Positions 22,529-34,830 of a stretch of 64,000 nucleotides of DNA are shown one piece after another (within the stretch, counting starts at the first letter, position 1; each line of letters begins with the position of its first letter). The stretch is from assembly GCF_950023065.1 (NCBI RefSeq), contig NC_088679.1:78492001-78556000 (forward strand), read 5' to 3'. The position numbers and the translations under genes are program-made. Source of the stretch: Planococcus citri (Eukaryota; Arthropoda; Insecta; Hemiptera; Pseudococcidae). The notes beneath the pieces were generated by a model that saw nothing but the letters and a program-made list of their open reading frames with translations, was not told the DNA's origin and did not search any database.

Positions 22529-25015
22529 TTTTAAATGACATTTTCTTCTCACATGTTTTGTATTGAATAGGTAAGCCAAATCATCGAAAAATATCGCTCC
22601 TAGTGGCGTCAATTTGTTCATCGCTGCCAATTTCAAAAGACTGAAAAAATTTACCAAGTTTACAGTTGCTAATCTCAATTTTTTTGAAATTCAAGAGTTA
22701 TACTTACTTATCTACTAAATTGAAAAAATGAAAAAGGATGACATTTTGATGACTAATGGAGGACTTTTTTTTTTCAAATTGCGTTGATTTTAAACTCAAT
22801 TTTGACTGGTGATTTTTAAGGGATTTTTTGATCACTCCGAAACAAGTTGAGCAGGGGCTAGAGCAAAAAAACATGATTTTTTCGATAATCCCCTCTCTCC
22901 TCCAGGTACACCTCCAAAGCTAAAAATTTTTCTCAGTGACTTTCTAACTCAAAATGAAGGTCTGTATTGAATTTGGTCAAAATCCTCCAATATTTTTTCT
23001 CCTCACAATTCACCCTAAGGTACATAGGCATCGAAATCAAATCTCAAATTCAACGATCAACTTGAACACGTCAATTCATTATACGTAGGCTTTCGGCCTA
23101 CCTTTCACATTCACTCGAAATATCATTACTATTCCATAATATGATTAAATATCAATAAAAAGTATAAATATCAATATCCGAGCATATAAATCCTGACAAT
23201 CTGACGAAAAAAGCAGTAAAAAAACAAGGAAACCGAGCCATAGATATACCAACAAAAAGAAAACTAGCGTGGAAAAAAAATGAACGACTACGTACGAAAA
23301 GTAAGCGGTAACAAGGACGATGCGGGGGTAGTACATATCTAGCGTAGTAAATAAATAAAAAGCGAAGGGACTTTCGGTAGGTAGCTTTAATAACCGAATT
23401 CCATTTGGTAATGAAATTTTAGTAAGCGAACGATAGTTATGAATTTACGAGCAATACCACGCGGTAATATCATCTTTCCAATAAATATAGATTAAATATA
23501 GCGTAAAACTTGATAAAGTTGAATGGAGCATGGTCATACGATGGTGGGTGGGGGATGAGGGGAGGGGTGACGTTCAGCTATAGATAATTTTTGGTTTTTG
23601 CTTTTACTGTAGGAGAAGGTGAGGTACATTTATACCTACCTTACGTAATGTATACCGTGTAGTCTATCGAATATAAAAACAGGCGTACATGTACCTATAT
23701 ACATAACACATTGCAGCATTAGGTATATGAATCCCTTCGACAAAAGGTTCAATAATAAATAATGTCCAACGTCTTTTTATCACGCTCTATCATACTTCCG
23801 ATATAATGCAAGATGGCAAAACATCATGCATAAAAAACTGCCAAAATAATGGGAAGTTACACATTATGATCCTTTATAAAAATAGGTGTGATTCATCTTG
23901 TACCATCAATGACATGAAGGACAATTCAATATCCATAGATCACAGATCACGAAATTCCCTTCCTTATATTCTTCACGAATTAACACAAATTATAATAGTA
24001 AAAAAACAAAATCCAACGAAATAACAATCTGCCAAAAACAAGAAAAAAAGAATTATTTTACGAGTTGTATTTTATGATCTGTAGGTAAGCTGGTTTTTAG
24101 TACATACGAGATGATGGTGAATAATGTAGGCTTTAGCTATACGTACGCCGAAGAAGAAGATCGAGAGAGTGAGAAGACAAGCAACATTTATACTGCACAC
24201 GACGACAAGTATAAAGCATAAGCGTACCCTATCAGGATCAATTTACGAATTTAACTCTTTGTCGTCTTCTTTGTTGGTAATGTAAGGGTGTTATAATACA
24301 TACTGCAATGTCTGTACCGTTTATGTAGGTATATATCCAGCATATAAACAATCAAGAATGCTTATACTTGTATCCATATAATATAGGTACGTCATGTCAG
24401 TACCCTACCTAGTACCTACGGTGTGTTATTACATGCACATATAATGCACATACACGTATGTGCAATCTGTTTACCATCAAGTCAAACTCATTTTCTATGT
24501 AATGAGTTAGTAGCCTATGTTGGTGAATGAACTATACAGTAGGCTATCGGTATAGGCATAATTTTTGATTTTTTTTTCACTTTCTTTGAATTTATGGAAA
24601 AAGGAAGTAGACTTTGCACGATGAGATTGAAATATTTTTAATAAAAATGCTGGAAGCGTGTTTGAGTAATTGCTTTTGTGAGAAAAAAATTATGGCACGT
24701 GACATGAAGAAATGCTCAAGATGAAACACAGTTCTGAAAATTTGTTTAAAAAACACTCTGAATGAGTGGAGAAAATCATCCTCAGGCATAGAAATTCAAC
24801 AATGTTGAATCATCGAATTCTCTTTCTCTCTCAATTTAGCCATAATTTAAAAACTGCACTCAAAGGTAAGTAAGGAACCTTTTAGCGAGAAGTGTTAATT
24901 AGGAAAAAATAACTCTTGCTTCTCAGTTTTTATACTAAGTATTTATTAGTGCAAAGCTTTTCAAACACCAAGTGTTCATCATCAGGCTTAAAATCGAATT
25001 TCATTAGCATCCCTG
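22529..25015. other. AT-rich non-coding stretch
   Basis: No gene recognised. 23100-24540 is non-repetitive mixed sequence with many GTAGGTA and TACCTAC words; the rest is A/T-rich. Open frames are short. Confidence 0.5.
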
Positions 25016-25019
25016 ACGT

Positions 25020-26345
25020 TGTAATTTGCATTTGGCAATTTTGAGCAAAAAAGTGAGATTTTTGGGAATTTTTAGGGAGGGGGGAATAAGGTTCGTTTCT
25101 TGCCAGAATTTGCAAACAAAATTCAAGAGTATCCAATCCATTCCCCTTTCTAAAAACTACCTAAAAATTACCGCTTTTTTGTCTAAAAAAATGTCAATAA
25201 CCAAAAAATATCTCACATTTTCAACGAAGATTGTAAAAAAGTACAATTTTTTTTAGCCAATGATAATTTTCAAAAATTTGTACCTTTTCCCAAAAATAGT
25301 CAAGTCTTGCTTTTTGCTAAAAATTATCAAAATTCTCCGTTTTTTTTTTTTTGCAAAAAATTCTAAAAAGTTTCATTTTTTCTAAAAATTGTCCAAATGT
25401 TTTCCATATTGCTAAAAATGCTAACTTTTTATTCGCAGTTGAAAACTTTCGATTTTTTACGTAAAATTGCCATACTTGAGTTGCAAAATGAAATATCTCA
25501 CTTTTCAAAAAAAAAAAAAATCGTGAAAAAATGTACGTAAGTATACTTAATTTTAAGTAAATTATTCGCGAACAAATTACATAATTTTTGGTGAATCATC
25601 CGCAAACGAATTGATTTGTACGGTTGGCTCGTTTGCGGGTGCTTTGGCAGACAAACAGTAACTTTTTTACCGGTTGTTTTCTGACGATTTCTGACAATTT
25701 ATATCAAAAAAAAGGATCTTTTTCTACAGATTTGGTAAATAGCAGCAACTTTTTGAAAATTTTGGACTTTTATTTTCGGTAAGTTAAGCAAAACAACAAA
25801 AACAAGACCATTCAAGAAATTTCGGCAAAAAAAGGACCATTATAATTTGAGAACTATAGAAAAATACGAGAATTTTGAAGAGCCACGGCAAAAATCAATA
25901 CTTTTTTTGACAAAAAATTAGGACTTTGACAATTCTAGCAAAAAATGACTTTTTCACAGTTAAAAAAAATTTGGACTTACAAAACTTTTTTGGCAAAAGT
26001 GGAACTTCATGACAATTTTGATTTAAAAAAAGGACTTTTTTCTTCAAATCTCAATTTTAGCAAAAAAGTAGGACTTCGTGACAATTTCGGCAAAAAATAT
26101 GACTTTTTCTAAAAATGTTTACAATTTTGACACAAATGAAATTTTCTAAAGAATTTTGGCAAAAAAGAGACCTTTTTTCCAATTTTTGAAAAAATCAAGC
26201 TTTTTTTAACAATAATTGTAAAAAATAAGACTTATGACAATTTTAGCAAGAAAAGTATATTTTTTGCCAATTTCGGTAGAACATCGGACTATTTTTGGCA
26301 TTTGGGCGAAAAATTATATAAAGCAATTCAGGCAAAAGAAAGAAA
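25020..26345. repeat. Degenerate array of TTTTTGGCAAAAAA-type units
   Basis: Dozens of diverged phrases of the type GACAATTTTGGCAAAAAA-GACTTTTT, roughly every 35-50 bp. A short block of the TTCGCGAA satellite family (about 25565-25640, with GAATCATCCGCAAACGAATTG) is embedded in it. The same association occurs at 29.2-30.1 kb. Confidence 0.6.
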
Positions 26346-28378
26346 AAAAAAACAAACAGGAAAATTAATCAACGCTTTCACCGCAGTCTAAAAAAATGAT
26401 TGCAAAAAGTTGAAATAAGTTTCGACATGCATGATCAAACCGTAGGAAGAAATTCACTCGTATTACGAACATACCCTCTTGGTAAGTAATTATTAAGGGC
26501 GTGTCATATCGTATTCATCAGCCAAGTGTATTGCTGCGAGTTAATTTCTTTTGTTATTACCAATCGAATGCGATAATGTGCCGATATGCAGTACCATTAA
26601 TTGCTCGATGGTGCGCGTGTTAATGAATATAAAGTGGTACAAACAGGTACCTACTACCTATTACCTATATACATTCGAATACTCGTATTAATAAAATAAA
26701 ACGTATTTTGTATTTAATTTAAAATTTTAGTAGAGCTAGCCGCGCACGTTTTTTTTCCTCCTTCAATTTTTTCCAATTCCCCTTGTCTAGTTTCAAGTTT
26801 TATTCATTTCATATAAGCCTGTTTGGCGAGCACAAGTTTATAGTTACTAAGTGATTGAATGGGTAGTTTATACGTAATGAACAAGAAATTGAATAATGAA
26901 TTGACGATGCAGTAGTGAATGAGAAGATAGGAGATGCAATTTATCGCGAACTTGTTATATGTATAGATATACTCGAACTCGAGTGAAATTAATTAGAGCA
27001 GATTATCGCGGTAGTAGTAGTAGAAATGAAATCGAATGATTTGGCGATGAGGTTTATCTGATTGAACTGCAGGTGGCCCAGATGAGAGTCCTTGCTTATC
27101 TCAAACCTTATAATGAGAGAATTGGCACCATTTCCTATATTCAGTGAATATATACTTACCTACAAATTCAAAAATTGGAAGAACCTGTCGTTTTTGAAAT
27201 TATGATTTAAAAAGGGGATGAAATATGTACCTACGTACAACTCGATATATACCGATAAATCATACATAATGACGTGTTTGAGGTTTCCTAAAACGATTAA
27301 CACGTCATTCGTCTATATAGAGGCATCAGGTGGGCTGCGTTTTCATTCATCGTAGGGAGAAGATTACAAGTCTATATTGGTACTATTGGCGCATATGCTA
27401 GATGAGCAGAGCACCTCTTTCGCTCCGTCTACGTGTGCAGTGAGCCTAAATTGAGCTCGTCGTTAGGTTATTGTTATTGCGATCAACACGATAATGATGT
27501 CAGCGATAATAAGGTGGCAGTTAACCTATTCGTTTAATAACCTGCTGTTATGTATTCGTATATTATAGCCTATGGTACATCTACATAAATACATAATTTA
27601 GTGTTATGTACACACGTACTACTAGATAGATAGATATACACCCGTGTAATGCTCACACTATACTCGCGATGCGGTTATTATTAAAAACGTGCGCGCGATA
27701 AACCACCACCGCAAACAAGACGACGACGAAGAAGGAAGGAAGGAAAGAAGGAAAGAGAAAAAAACGCTCGCACACTGAGAACGATATGTACCTACAAAAC
27801 TGAAAGTACGAGTATACCTCTAGTACGAGTACCTAGTAAATAAATGAAAGGGTGGCGCTTGCCCTTAAAACCGCGACCTTAACCAGAACACTATATACTC
27901 GAATTATAACACTCGAGGGAAGGAAACAGCCGTGGCTAATTGGTTAAAAGCACGCGATTTCGCGTTTGATCATTAAAAAAATGTTGAACAGATAACGTAG
28001 CTTTGATAAGTTATGCACCGCTCCTCCGCACTCGCACTCGTGCCCATTACCACCACCACCACACCGGTGTGTGCAGCCTTTTCAAAATTAATAATAAAAT
28101 TGAGAAGCACGCGTTAACACCGTCAGCCCACAATGCTAACTTTATATAGCTATACATATAGGCTGAAAGTTAAACAAACAAAAGTGTTTGTCGGCTGGGC
28201 AGGCTTGGGTGTAAGGACTACTCCTTGTACCGAACGGTGTGAGCTCTGCTACCATGACACGAGCACGTATCATTTACCTACTTGCTCGAATATGTATTTG
28301 GATATTTTAACGGTGTGTTTGTTTTTGCCACTTTTCCAGTCTAAAGGGTGCGTCTGAACGATATGAAAGCGAGATACG
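26346..28378. other. Higher-complexity non-coding block
   Basis: Mostly unique, balanced sequence, with TTAATGA- and TAATTAA-type words near 26540-26640 and GC-richer parts at 27430-27520 and 27660-28100. No coding domain was recognised. It could hold regulatory elements; this rests on composition only. Confidence 0.35.
27154..27195 (-). promoter_or_regulatory. Weaker candidate recursive splice site
   Basis: On the minus strand AG is joined directly to GTAAGTATA (junction at 27160/27159), with a moderately pyrimidine-rich tract (TTCTTCCAATTTTTGAATTTGT) upstream; that tract is interrupted by purines and has no clear CTAAT. TACTTACCTAC words are common in this genome, so chance is likely. Confidence 0.2.
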
Positions 28379-28387
28379 ACCCCACTT

Positions 28388-28557
28388 ACCGCGTATTTTT
28401 TCAGCTTCGAGACGATTTTTGCGAAATATCTTCAGCATCATCACCATACTCAAAATTGTATAAATATGTCTCAATTCTCAAAATTTGGTCCTCATCGGAG
28501 CTCATTTTCTGCAGTCGATGAAGTTGATTTTTAGATTTTTTGGCGAATTTTTACTGT
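28388..28557 (-). other. Possible exon-like segment with good splice borders
   Basis: On the minus strand a pyrimidine-rich acceptor ending CTTGATTTTCAG (about 28569-28558) is followed 170 bases later by GTAAGTGG (28387-28380). All three frames of the interval contain at least one stop, so it cannot be an internal coding exon. It could only be a leader exon or one holding a start codon, and a short open frame from an ATG does run to the donor. No known protein motif. Chance pairing of splice-like signals is the main alternative. Confidence 0.15.
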
Positions 28558-29007
28558 TCTGAAAATCAAGCGAGAAACAATTTATTTTCTGACCAGAATA
28601 CCGCGGATCCGATCAATGGTACGTAGAATCACTCACTCGGATCAAGTATCCAGCACACATTTTTTGGCCAAAATTTCAACTATACTAAAATTCATGTGGT
28701 TGAAAGGTATGGCACATTTTTCAATTTAACCATCTTATACATAAGACAAAATGTCTTGAAGAACAAAAAATTCAAAAAATTCGTCAAAAACCAAAACAAT
28801 TGATTTCACAGGTAACTGAAAATTGAGGAACGAGCAGGCGCGGCGGACTGGGTCAGTTGGAGGCCCCTGGCGGATGCACTGAATAAAAAACTCCAAATTT
28901 TTTACGCCCCCCCCCCGTCCAAGAATATTTTTATTACTATTTTTTTCTCAGGTTCGAATACTAGAAGTTTTCTTTTTTTCATCATTTTTAGTTTAGTGAT
29001 AAAGAAT
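28558..29007. other. AT-rich non-coding stretch
   Basis: No gene seen. It includes a GC-richer patch at 28830-28880 and a 10-C run at 28907-28916. Confidence 0.5.
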
Positions 29008-29060
29008 TGGGCCAAGCGAAGCAAGGACAAAAGCATTCAAAAATTCGGGTTTCGAAAGGT
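29008..29060 (+). repeat. Dispersed copy of the 2831-type unit
   Basis: GGGCCAAGCGAAGCAAGGAC followed by AAAAGCATTCAAAAATTCGG and TTTCGAAAGG, in the order seen in the 2831-3380 array. A further fragment (GATCCGAGTGAAGCGG) lies at about 29160-29180. Confidence 0.65.
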
Positions 29061-29219
29061 GAAATTTTTTTTTAAAAAAATATGTTTTTATTTTCTTTTG
29101 ATCTATTTGAATGATGAGTTTTTTTTTTAATTTTAATTTTGTAAATAAAAAGGAAATGGATCCGAGTGAAGCGGTGGTAGAGCTCCTACTCAATTTTAAT
29201 CTTCAAAAAACAAATTTTG

Positions 29220-29835
29220 CTACCGAAAAAGCTCGACAAAGTTACCAAAAAGTAATCGAAAAATAGCCAAAAAAGTGATAAAATGCGAGCAAAACATTTT
29301 AAGTGATACAGAACAAAAATCACCAAAAAAAAAAAAAAAAAAAAAAACAGAATATTACAAATTAGAATGTATTTAATTTAGGAAAACTGAACTATTTTGA
29401 AACTTTTTGTGGAAAAATTGAGACATTTTGACAATTTTTGGCAGCAAAAGTAAGGATTTCGGCAATTTCTGACAAAAAAGGTAGGTAATTCTTGTAAAAA
29501 TCTGACAATTTCAACAGAAGGAATGGCTTTCGGACAGATTCTGGCAAAAAAAGAGACATTTGGAAAATTCTTTTATAAAAAGTAAAAATTCAAAATTTTC
29601 TTTAAAAACGACTATTTTTAGAAATTATGTTAAAAAGCAAGGATTTTCTTACAATTTTTTTTTGGCAAAAGGTAAGATTTTGACAATATTTCAACAAAAA
29701 AAAAAACGATCTTTTTGTGATGAGATGGCAATTTCTAGCAAATACCTTAATACGTAAGCCAGGCTTCAAGATAATTTTGAAGAAAAAAAATTTCAAGCAA
29801 AAATTTGATAAATTTTGTAAAAATCAGTAAGTGCC
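29220..29835. repeat. Degenerate array of TTTTTGGCAA-type units
   Basis: Same texture as 7660-8420 and 25020-26345: diverged GACAATTTTTGGCAAAAAA-type phrases. It includes a run of 23 A at 29325-29347. It runs directly into the satellite block that starts at 29845. Confidence 0.55.
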
Positions 29836-29844
29836 AAAAATTAA

Positions 29845-30065
29845 AATTAAATGAATCGATTCGTTCGCGAACGAGTCACTCGTACGAATCAATTCTTTCT
29901 CGCACGATTCACCGAAAATTATTCAATTCGTTCGCGAATGATTCATCTAGAAATCGATCAATTTGTACGATCGCCAGTCGTTCGTGAATGATTTGCTTCG
30001 CTTCGCTTGCAAAACAGATCAATTCCATCTGTTTCACACAAAGTGAATCAATTCGTTCGTAGAAA
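29845..30065 (-). repeat. TTCGCGAA satellite block, reverse orientation
   Basis: Several copies of the palindrome-centred unit, in the opposite orientation to the 33-kb block. 29935-30010 (ATTCATCTAGAAATCGAT, CCAGTCGTTCGTGAATGAT, then CTTCGCTTCGCTT) is the inverted counterpart of 33006-33097, the left border of the 33-kb block. The two blocks therefore share a defined border and not just the unit. Confidence 0.7.
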
Positions 30066-32985
30066 AAAATCATTATTCGACGAGAAGTCGGCTTTCTCTT
30101 ACATAATGCGTGAGTGTTTTTTGAATTTGATTTTCAAAGGTCAAAAAGCTAAAAAAAAAACTCGAAAAAAATTACTGAATTTCAGTGGTACCTACCAACC
30201 TTGCAATAGAACAATTCGAATTTTTCGCCAAGTATAAAAGCATTGCTTTTGAACATTTTGCTTGCAATTCCCTCCTCCAAAATTTTTTCGAAGAACATCT
30301 GGCTAATTACGTAGCATGAAAAATACTGTAGACAGGAGAGCTAGGGGGAGTTTAGGGGTAAAAACTTGGAAAAATCTGACGGAAAAGTCGGGAAAAATTT
30401 AGTCTCACCCCCTCTCCCCGACGACGTCATCACTTCGTCAAGCCTCTGATCATTACGAGTATGTAATTTGTAGAAGTAATATAGTCAGAAGACAATGACC
30501 CGGCATTACAACGCGACGGTCAACGACCTTAAAATCCACTTTGGAAAGTTCAAATCCTTATGTTTGGGGAGAGGTGGTCTAAACTGGTCCAAATTACTAT
30601 GCTTGCTGTATTAGAGCTTTTGATAAAGTTATCGGATATGAAATCATCATTTCAACGTTATAGAAGGAATAATAACCAAAAAAAAAAAAGAGAAAAAACT
30701 TTTAATCGCTTAATCAGGCGAAAAGTCGCGATAAAAAAAAGCGAAATGAAGCGGAAAAGTTTTCCCTTTTTATAATTTAGAGTTTACTATCGTATTTTAA
30801 GTCAGTAAGATTTTTATCGTTATGTAGTAATAATTAGTAAAAAGAATAAGGTAAGTAGATATTATAGAAGTAAAAGGGAAAAGAACGCATAAAAGGGGTA
30901 GTAGAATAAGAAGAGCAGCCAAAAATATACCATAATATAATGATCGCATATACTCGCGAAGCTTTTATAATAGTGTATCTCGAAAGAAAGCGAGACAGAG
31001 AAAGAGATAGCGGGACGAAGAAGAAGAAGAAGAAAAGCATGGAAAAAAAAACCTCGTCTACTATACTCTAACCTAAAAAGAGAAAAGTAATTTAAAAGTT
31101 ACTCTTGAGAAAGGAATTTAATTCGCGTTTTAAAAAGGGGTGTCGCTTCTCAGCTCGACTCCTCGCGTCTTTGCCTTTGAAGAAGAAGAAGAAGAAGAAG
31201 GCGAAGAAGGCAACCAGCCAAGCAGTCAGGCAAAATCGCGCGTAAAAAATGTATATCGGCGCGCCTTGCGCAGCGCCATCGTAATTTTCGAAGCCATTAA
31301 ACCCTTGCCGAAGCCGAAAAGGGGATGCGGGGCGTGGGGGCAAACCCTCGCGAGGGCGCTATTATCATTATTATTATATGCGTTATTATTATCGCGATGA
31401 TGAGAACGACGATGGGCGTACTGTTTGTCTTGTCGTGTCGCTGCCGCGCGCTCAAATCCGTTATAAGCCGAACAGTTTTAAGTACTATATAACTACTACT
31501 CGTACTACTGCGACTGCGAGGACGAGGACGAGGACGAAGGACTACTGAGAAGTCGTAACACAGATTTCACTTCTGCGATAGCGATGTTTTTCCTGCCGCG
31601 TTTTGTTAACGATATCCCCCTTCTTTTATATTATTAAGTTTTTAAAAACTTGTACACTACTACGCTTATCCCGCCTATCATCTCGCCTTTGCTTTTGCCT
31701 TTGCTTACGCGCTAAAAGGGTTAACACTCGTTTTACATTTACGCTGATAAATAATGAAGTCGCTACCGCGCGCCATCGCCACCTTTTCGCTCTTCATCTT
31801 ACCCCCTCCTTGTCTTGTCCAACACCGCTAGTGTAATCTTTTCTCATTTCTAATGCTACTGCCGCGGAGCTGGAGAGATCGATGTGATGGGACATTATGG
31901 ATTTGCGTTATCAAATTTTTCCACCCCCCTCCTCTTCTTCCTGAACATAATGATATGTGTCTGTTTGATCAATTTTCAATTTTTCTCGAACTTAGAAATG
32001 AAACCGGTTGACAAATTATTGTGACATTTTCTCAAAAATACGAGAAAAGTAGAGAAGCTTTTCAATTTGCTCCTCCTTCACCTCTACCCTTATCCGAAGC
32101 TCGTCAAAGTTCCATATTTCAAAATGCATAAAATTAGACTTCACCAGTTGGACATCTTCGATCAAATTTCGGTTTATTTTCACTCCAGCTAATGTTTTTT
32201 CAAAATGGTAGGCCATGACGTTATAATCATAAAAAGCTACTTATAACAATAACACAAATAATGAACTCCCTACGGACTATTAGACATTGAGCTTTAACTC
32301 ACGTTATTATATTGTCTGCAATGTCATCAGTCGTCAATTTCATACGCGCAGATATTGTTTTTAATACTTTATATTTTCGTTGGCCAAAGTGTCGATTGTA
32401 GGTATATCTTTCCATCTATATCCATTTATATCTGCGGTAGTATTTACAAATATGTCACATCGCGAATGGATAGAAAGGCTTTTTTGTGTTTTTGTTTTTC
32501 ATATTACATCTAGTTGACGTCTTGTCAACATGTATGGAACATAATGAAAAATGTCATTCGTTATAATTTCAACATTTTAGCGAGTTAATTACCGAAATTG
32601 ATTTCACAGTTGTGAGAGCTTATGACCATGGATGAAATGGAAGGGACGTTTTCAACATATCGTTCGAACGTATAATAAATGTTTATGAGAATAGAAAAAT
32701 ATGTCTGAGTCTATTCTAATAACTACGAGTACATTTATAAGCAACTTAAGATAACTGTATTATCACGTTTGAGAGTTTTTTTCAATAATTAGGTATTTCA
32801 GAATGGGTAATATGCTGCAGCGGAGGACAAAAGCAGGAATAGAATGACGTTTCAATTTGAGGAAGAGGAGGGCTCAAATTTATGTCAGAATTTTTTTTCG
32901 GTACCAAGGATATAAATGGACAATTGAAAAGGTCACGTGTTCTTTTTTCTTGATGAGTTGATGACGAATTGATTCGGTTTTCGTG
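30066..32985. other. Non-coding stretch, no gene recognised
   Basis: 30066-31100 is A-rich. 31100-31470 is GC-richer, with a GAA triplet run near 31180-31212 that produces Glu-rich and Phe-rich open frames on the two strands. 31470-32980 is mixed. None of the frames shows a known domain. Confidence 0.5.
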
Positions 32986-32989
32986 AAAC

Positions 32990-34830
32990 TTTTGTATGTA
33001 CATAGGAATCAATCTGTTTTCAAACGAAGCAAAGCAAAGCGAATCGAATCGAATCGAATCGTTCACGAACGACTGGAATCGATTTCTATATGAATCATTC
33101 GCGAACGAATTGACTCGTATGAGTGACTCGTTCGCGAACGAATCGATTCATTTAATTCATTTTTGGTGAATCGTTCGCGAACGAATTGAATAATTTTTGG
33201 CGAATCATTCGCGAAAGAATCAGTTCGTTTAATTAATTTTTGACGAATCATCCGCGAACGAATCGATTTGTACGAGCGACTCATTCGCGAACTAATCGAT
33301 TCATTTGATCAATTTTTGGTGAATCATTCGCAAACGAATTGACTCGTATGAGTGACTCGTTCGCGAACGAATCGATTCATTCAATTAATTTTTGGTTAAT
33401 CCTTCGCAAACGAATTGACTCGTATGAGCGACTCGTTCGCGAACGAATCGATTCATTCAATTAATTTATGACGAATCATTCGCGAACGAATTTAATGATT
33501 GATTTTTGGCGAATCATTCACGAACGAATCGATTCATTTATTTAATTTTTTACGAATCATTCGCGAACGAATTGAATAATTTTTGGCGAATCATTCGCGA
33601 AAGAATTGATTTGTACGAGTGACTCGTTCGCGAACTAATCGATTCATTTACCCAATTTTTGGTGAATCATCCCCAAATGAATTGACTCGTATGAGTGACT
33701 CGTTCGCGAACGAATTGATTCATTCAATTAATTTTTGGCGAATCATTCGCGAAAGAATCAATTTGTTTGATTAATTTTTGGCGAATCACCCGCGAACGAA
33801 TCGATTTGTACGAGCGACTTGTTCGCGAACTAATCGATTCATTCAATCAATTTTTGGTGAATCATTCGCAAACGAATTGACTCGAATGAGTGACTCGTTC
33901 GCGAACAAATCGATTCATTCAATTAATTTTTGACGAATCATTCGCAAACGAATTGAATCATTGATTTTTGGCGAATCATTCGCGAACGAATCGATTCATT
34001 TAATTATTTTTTTACGAATCATTCGCGAACAAATTGAATAATTTTTGGTGAATCATTGGCGAAAGAATTGATTTGTACGAGTGACTTGTTCGCGAACGAA
34101 TCGATTCATTCAATCAATTTTTGGTGAATCATTCGCGAAAGAATCAATTTGTTTGATTAATTTTTGGCGAACCATCCGCGAACGAATTGATTTGTACGAG
34201 TGAATCGTTCGCGAACGAATCGATCGATTTATTCAATTTTTGGTGAATCATTCGCGAACGAATTGAATAATTTTTGGCGAATCATTCTCGAAAGAATCAA
34301 TTCGTTTAATTAATTTTCGGCGAATCATCCGCGAACGAATCGATTCGTACGAGCGACTTGTTCGCGAACTAATCGATTCATTTAATCAATTTTTGGTGAA
34401 TCATTCGCAAACGAATTGACTCGTATGAGTGACTCGTTCGCGAACGAATCGATTCATTCAATTAATTTTCGACGAATCATTCGCGAACGAATTGAATAAT
34501 TTTTGGCGAATCATCCGCGAACGAATTGATTTGTACGAGTGACTCGTTCGCGAACTAATCGATTCATTTAACCAATTTTTGGTGAATCATCCCCAAATGA
34601 ATTGACTCGTATTAGTGACTCGTTCGCGAACGAATCGATTCATTTAATTAATTTTTGGTGAATCATTCACGAACGAATTGAATAATTTTTGGTGAATTAT
34701 TCGCGAACGAATTGATTTATAGATTACTGAATTATTCAATTCGTTCGCGAATGATTCGCTAAAAATAAATCTATTCGTACATACACGAATGGTTCTTTCA
34801 AAAAATTAAATAATCAATTCGTTCATGAAT
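32990..34830 (+). repeat. TTCGCGAA palindromic satellite array, 38-bp step
   Basis: About 45 units, each centred on TTCGCGAA, often extended to CGTTCGCGAACG, and joined by spacers of two main kinds: AATTTTTGGCGAATCAT and ATTGACTCGTATGAGTGACT. The spacer marker GAGTGACTCG (or a one- to two-base variant) occurs at 33121, 33274, 33350, 33426, 33618, 33693, 33812, 33888, 34079, 34199, 34351, 34427, 34538 and 34614. Most steps are close to multiples of 38 bp (76, 114, 152, 190). Near 34735 the orientation flips, and the block ends with ACGAATGGTTCTTTCAAAAA. No coding sense. Confidence 0.9.

Noticed and set aside
28848..28961. tRNA- or SINE-like A box (TGGGTCAGTTGG) and B box (GGTTCGAATAC)
   Set aside because: The boxes are about 100 bp apart with a poly(C) and T runs between, no cloverleaf can be formed, and there is no terminator or SINE tail.
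30548..30560. B-box-like GTTCAAATCC
   Set aside because: No matching A box or acceptor stem upstream.
32990..34830. CRISPR-like regular repeat array
   Set aside because: Spacers are themselves repetitive and homologous, the unit is palindromic and degenerate, and the DNA is clearly animal. It is a satellite.
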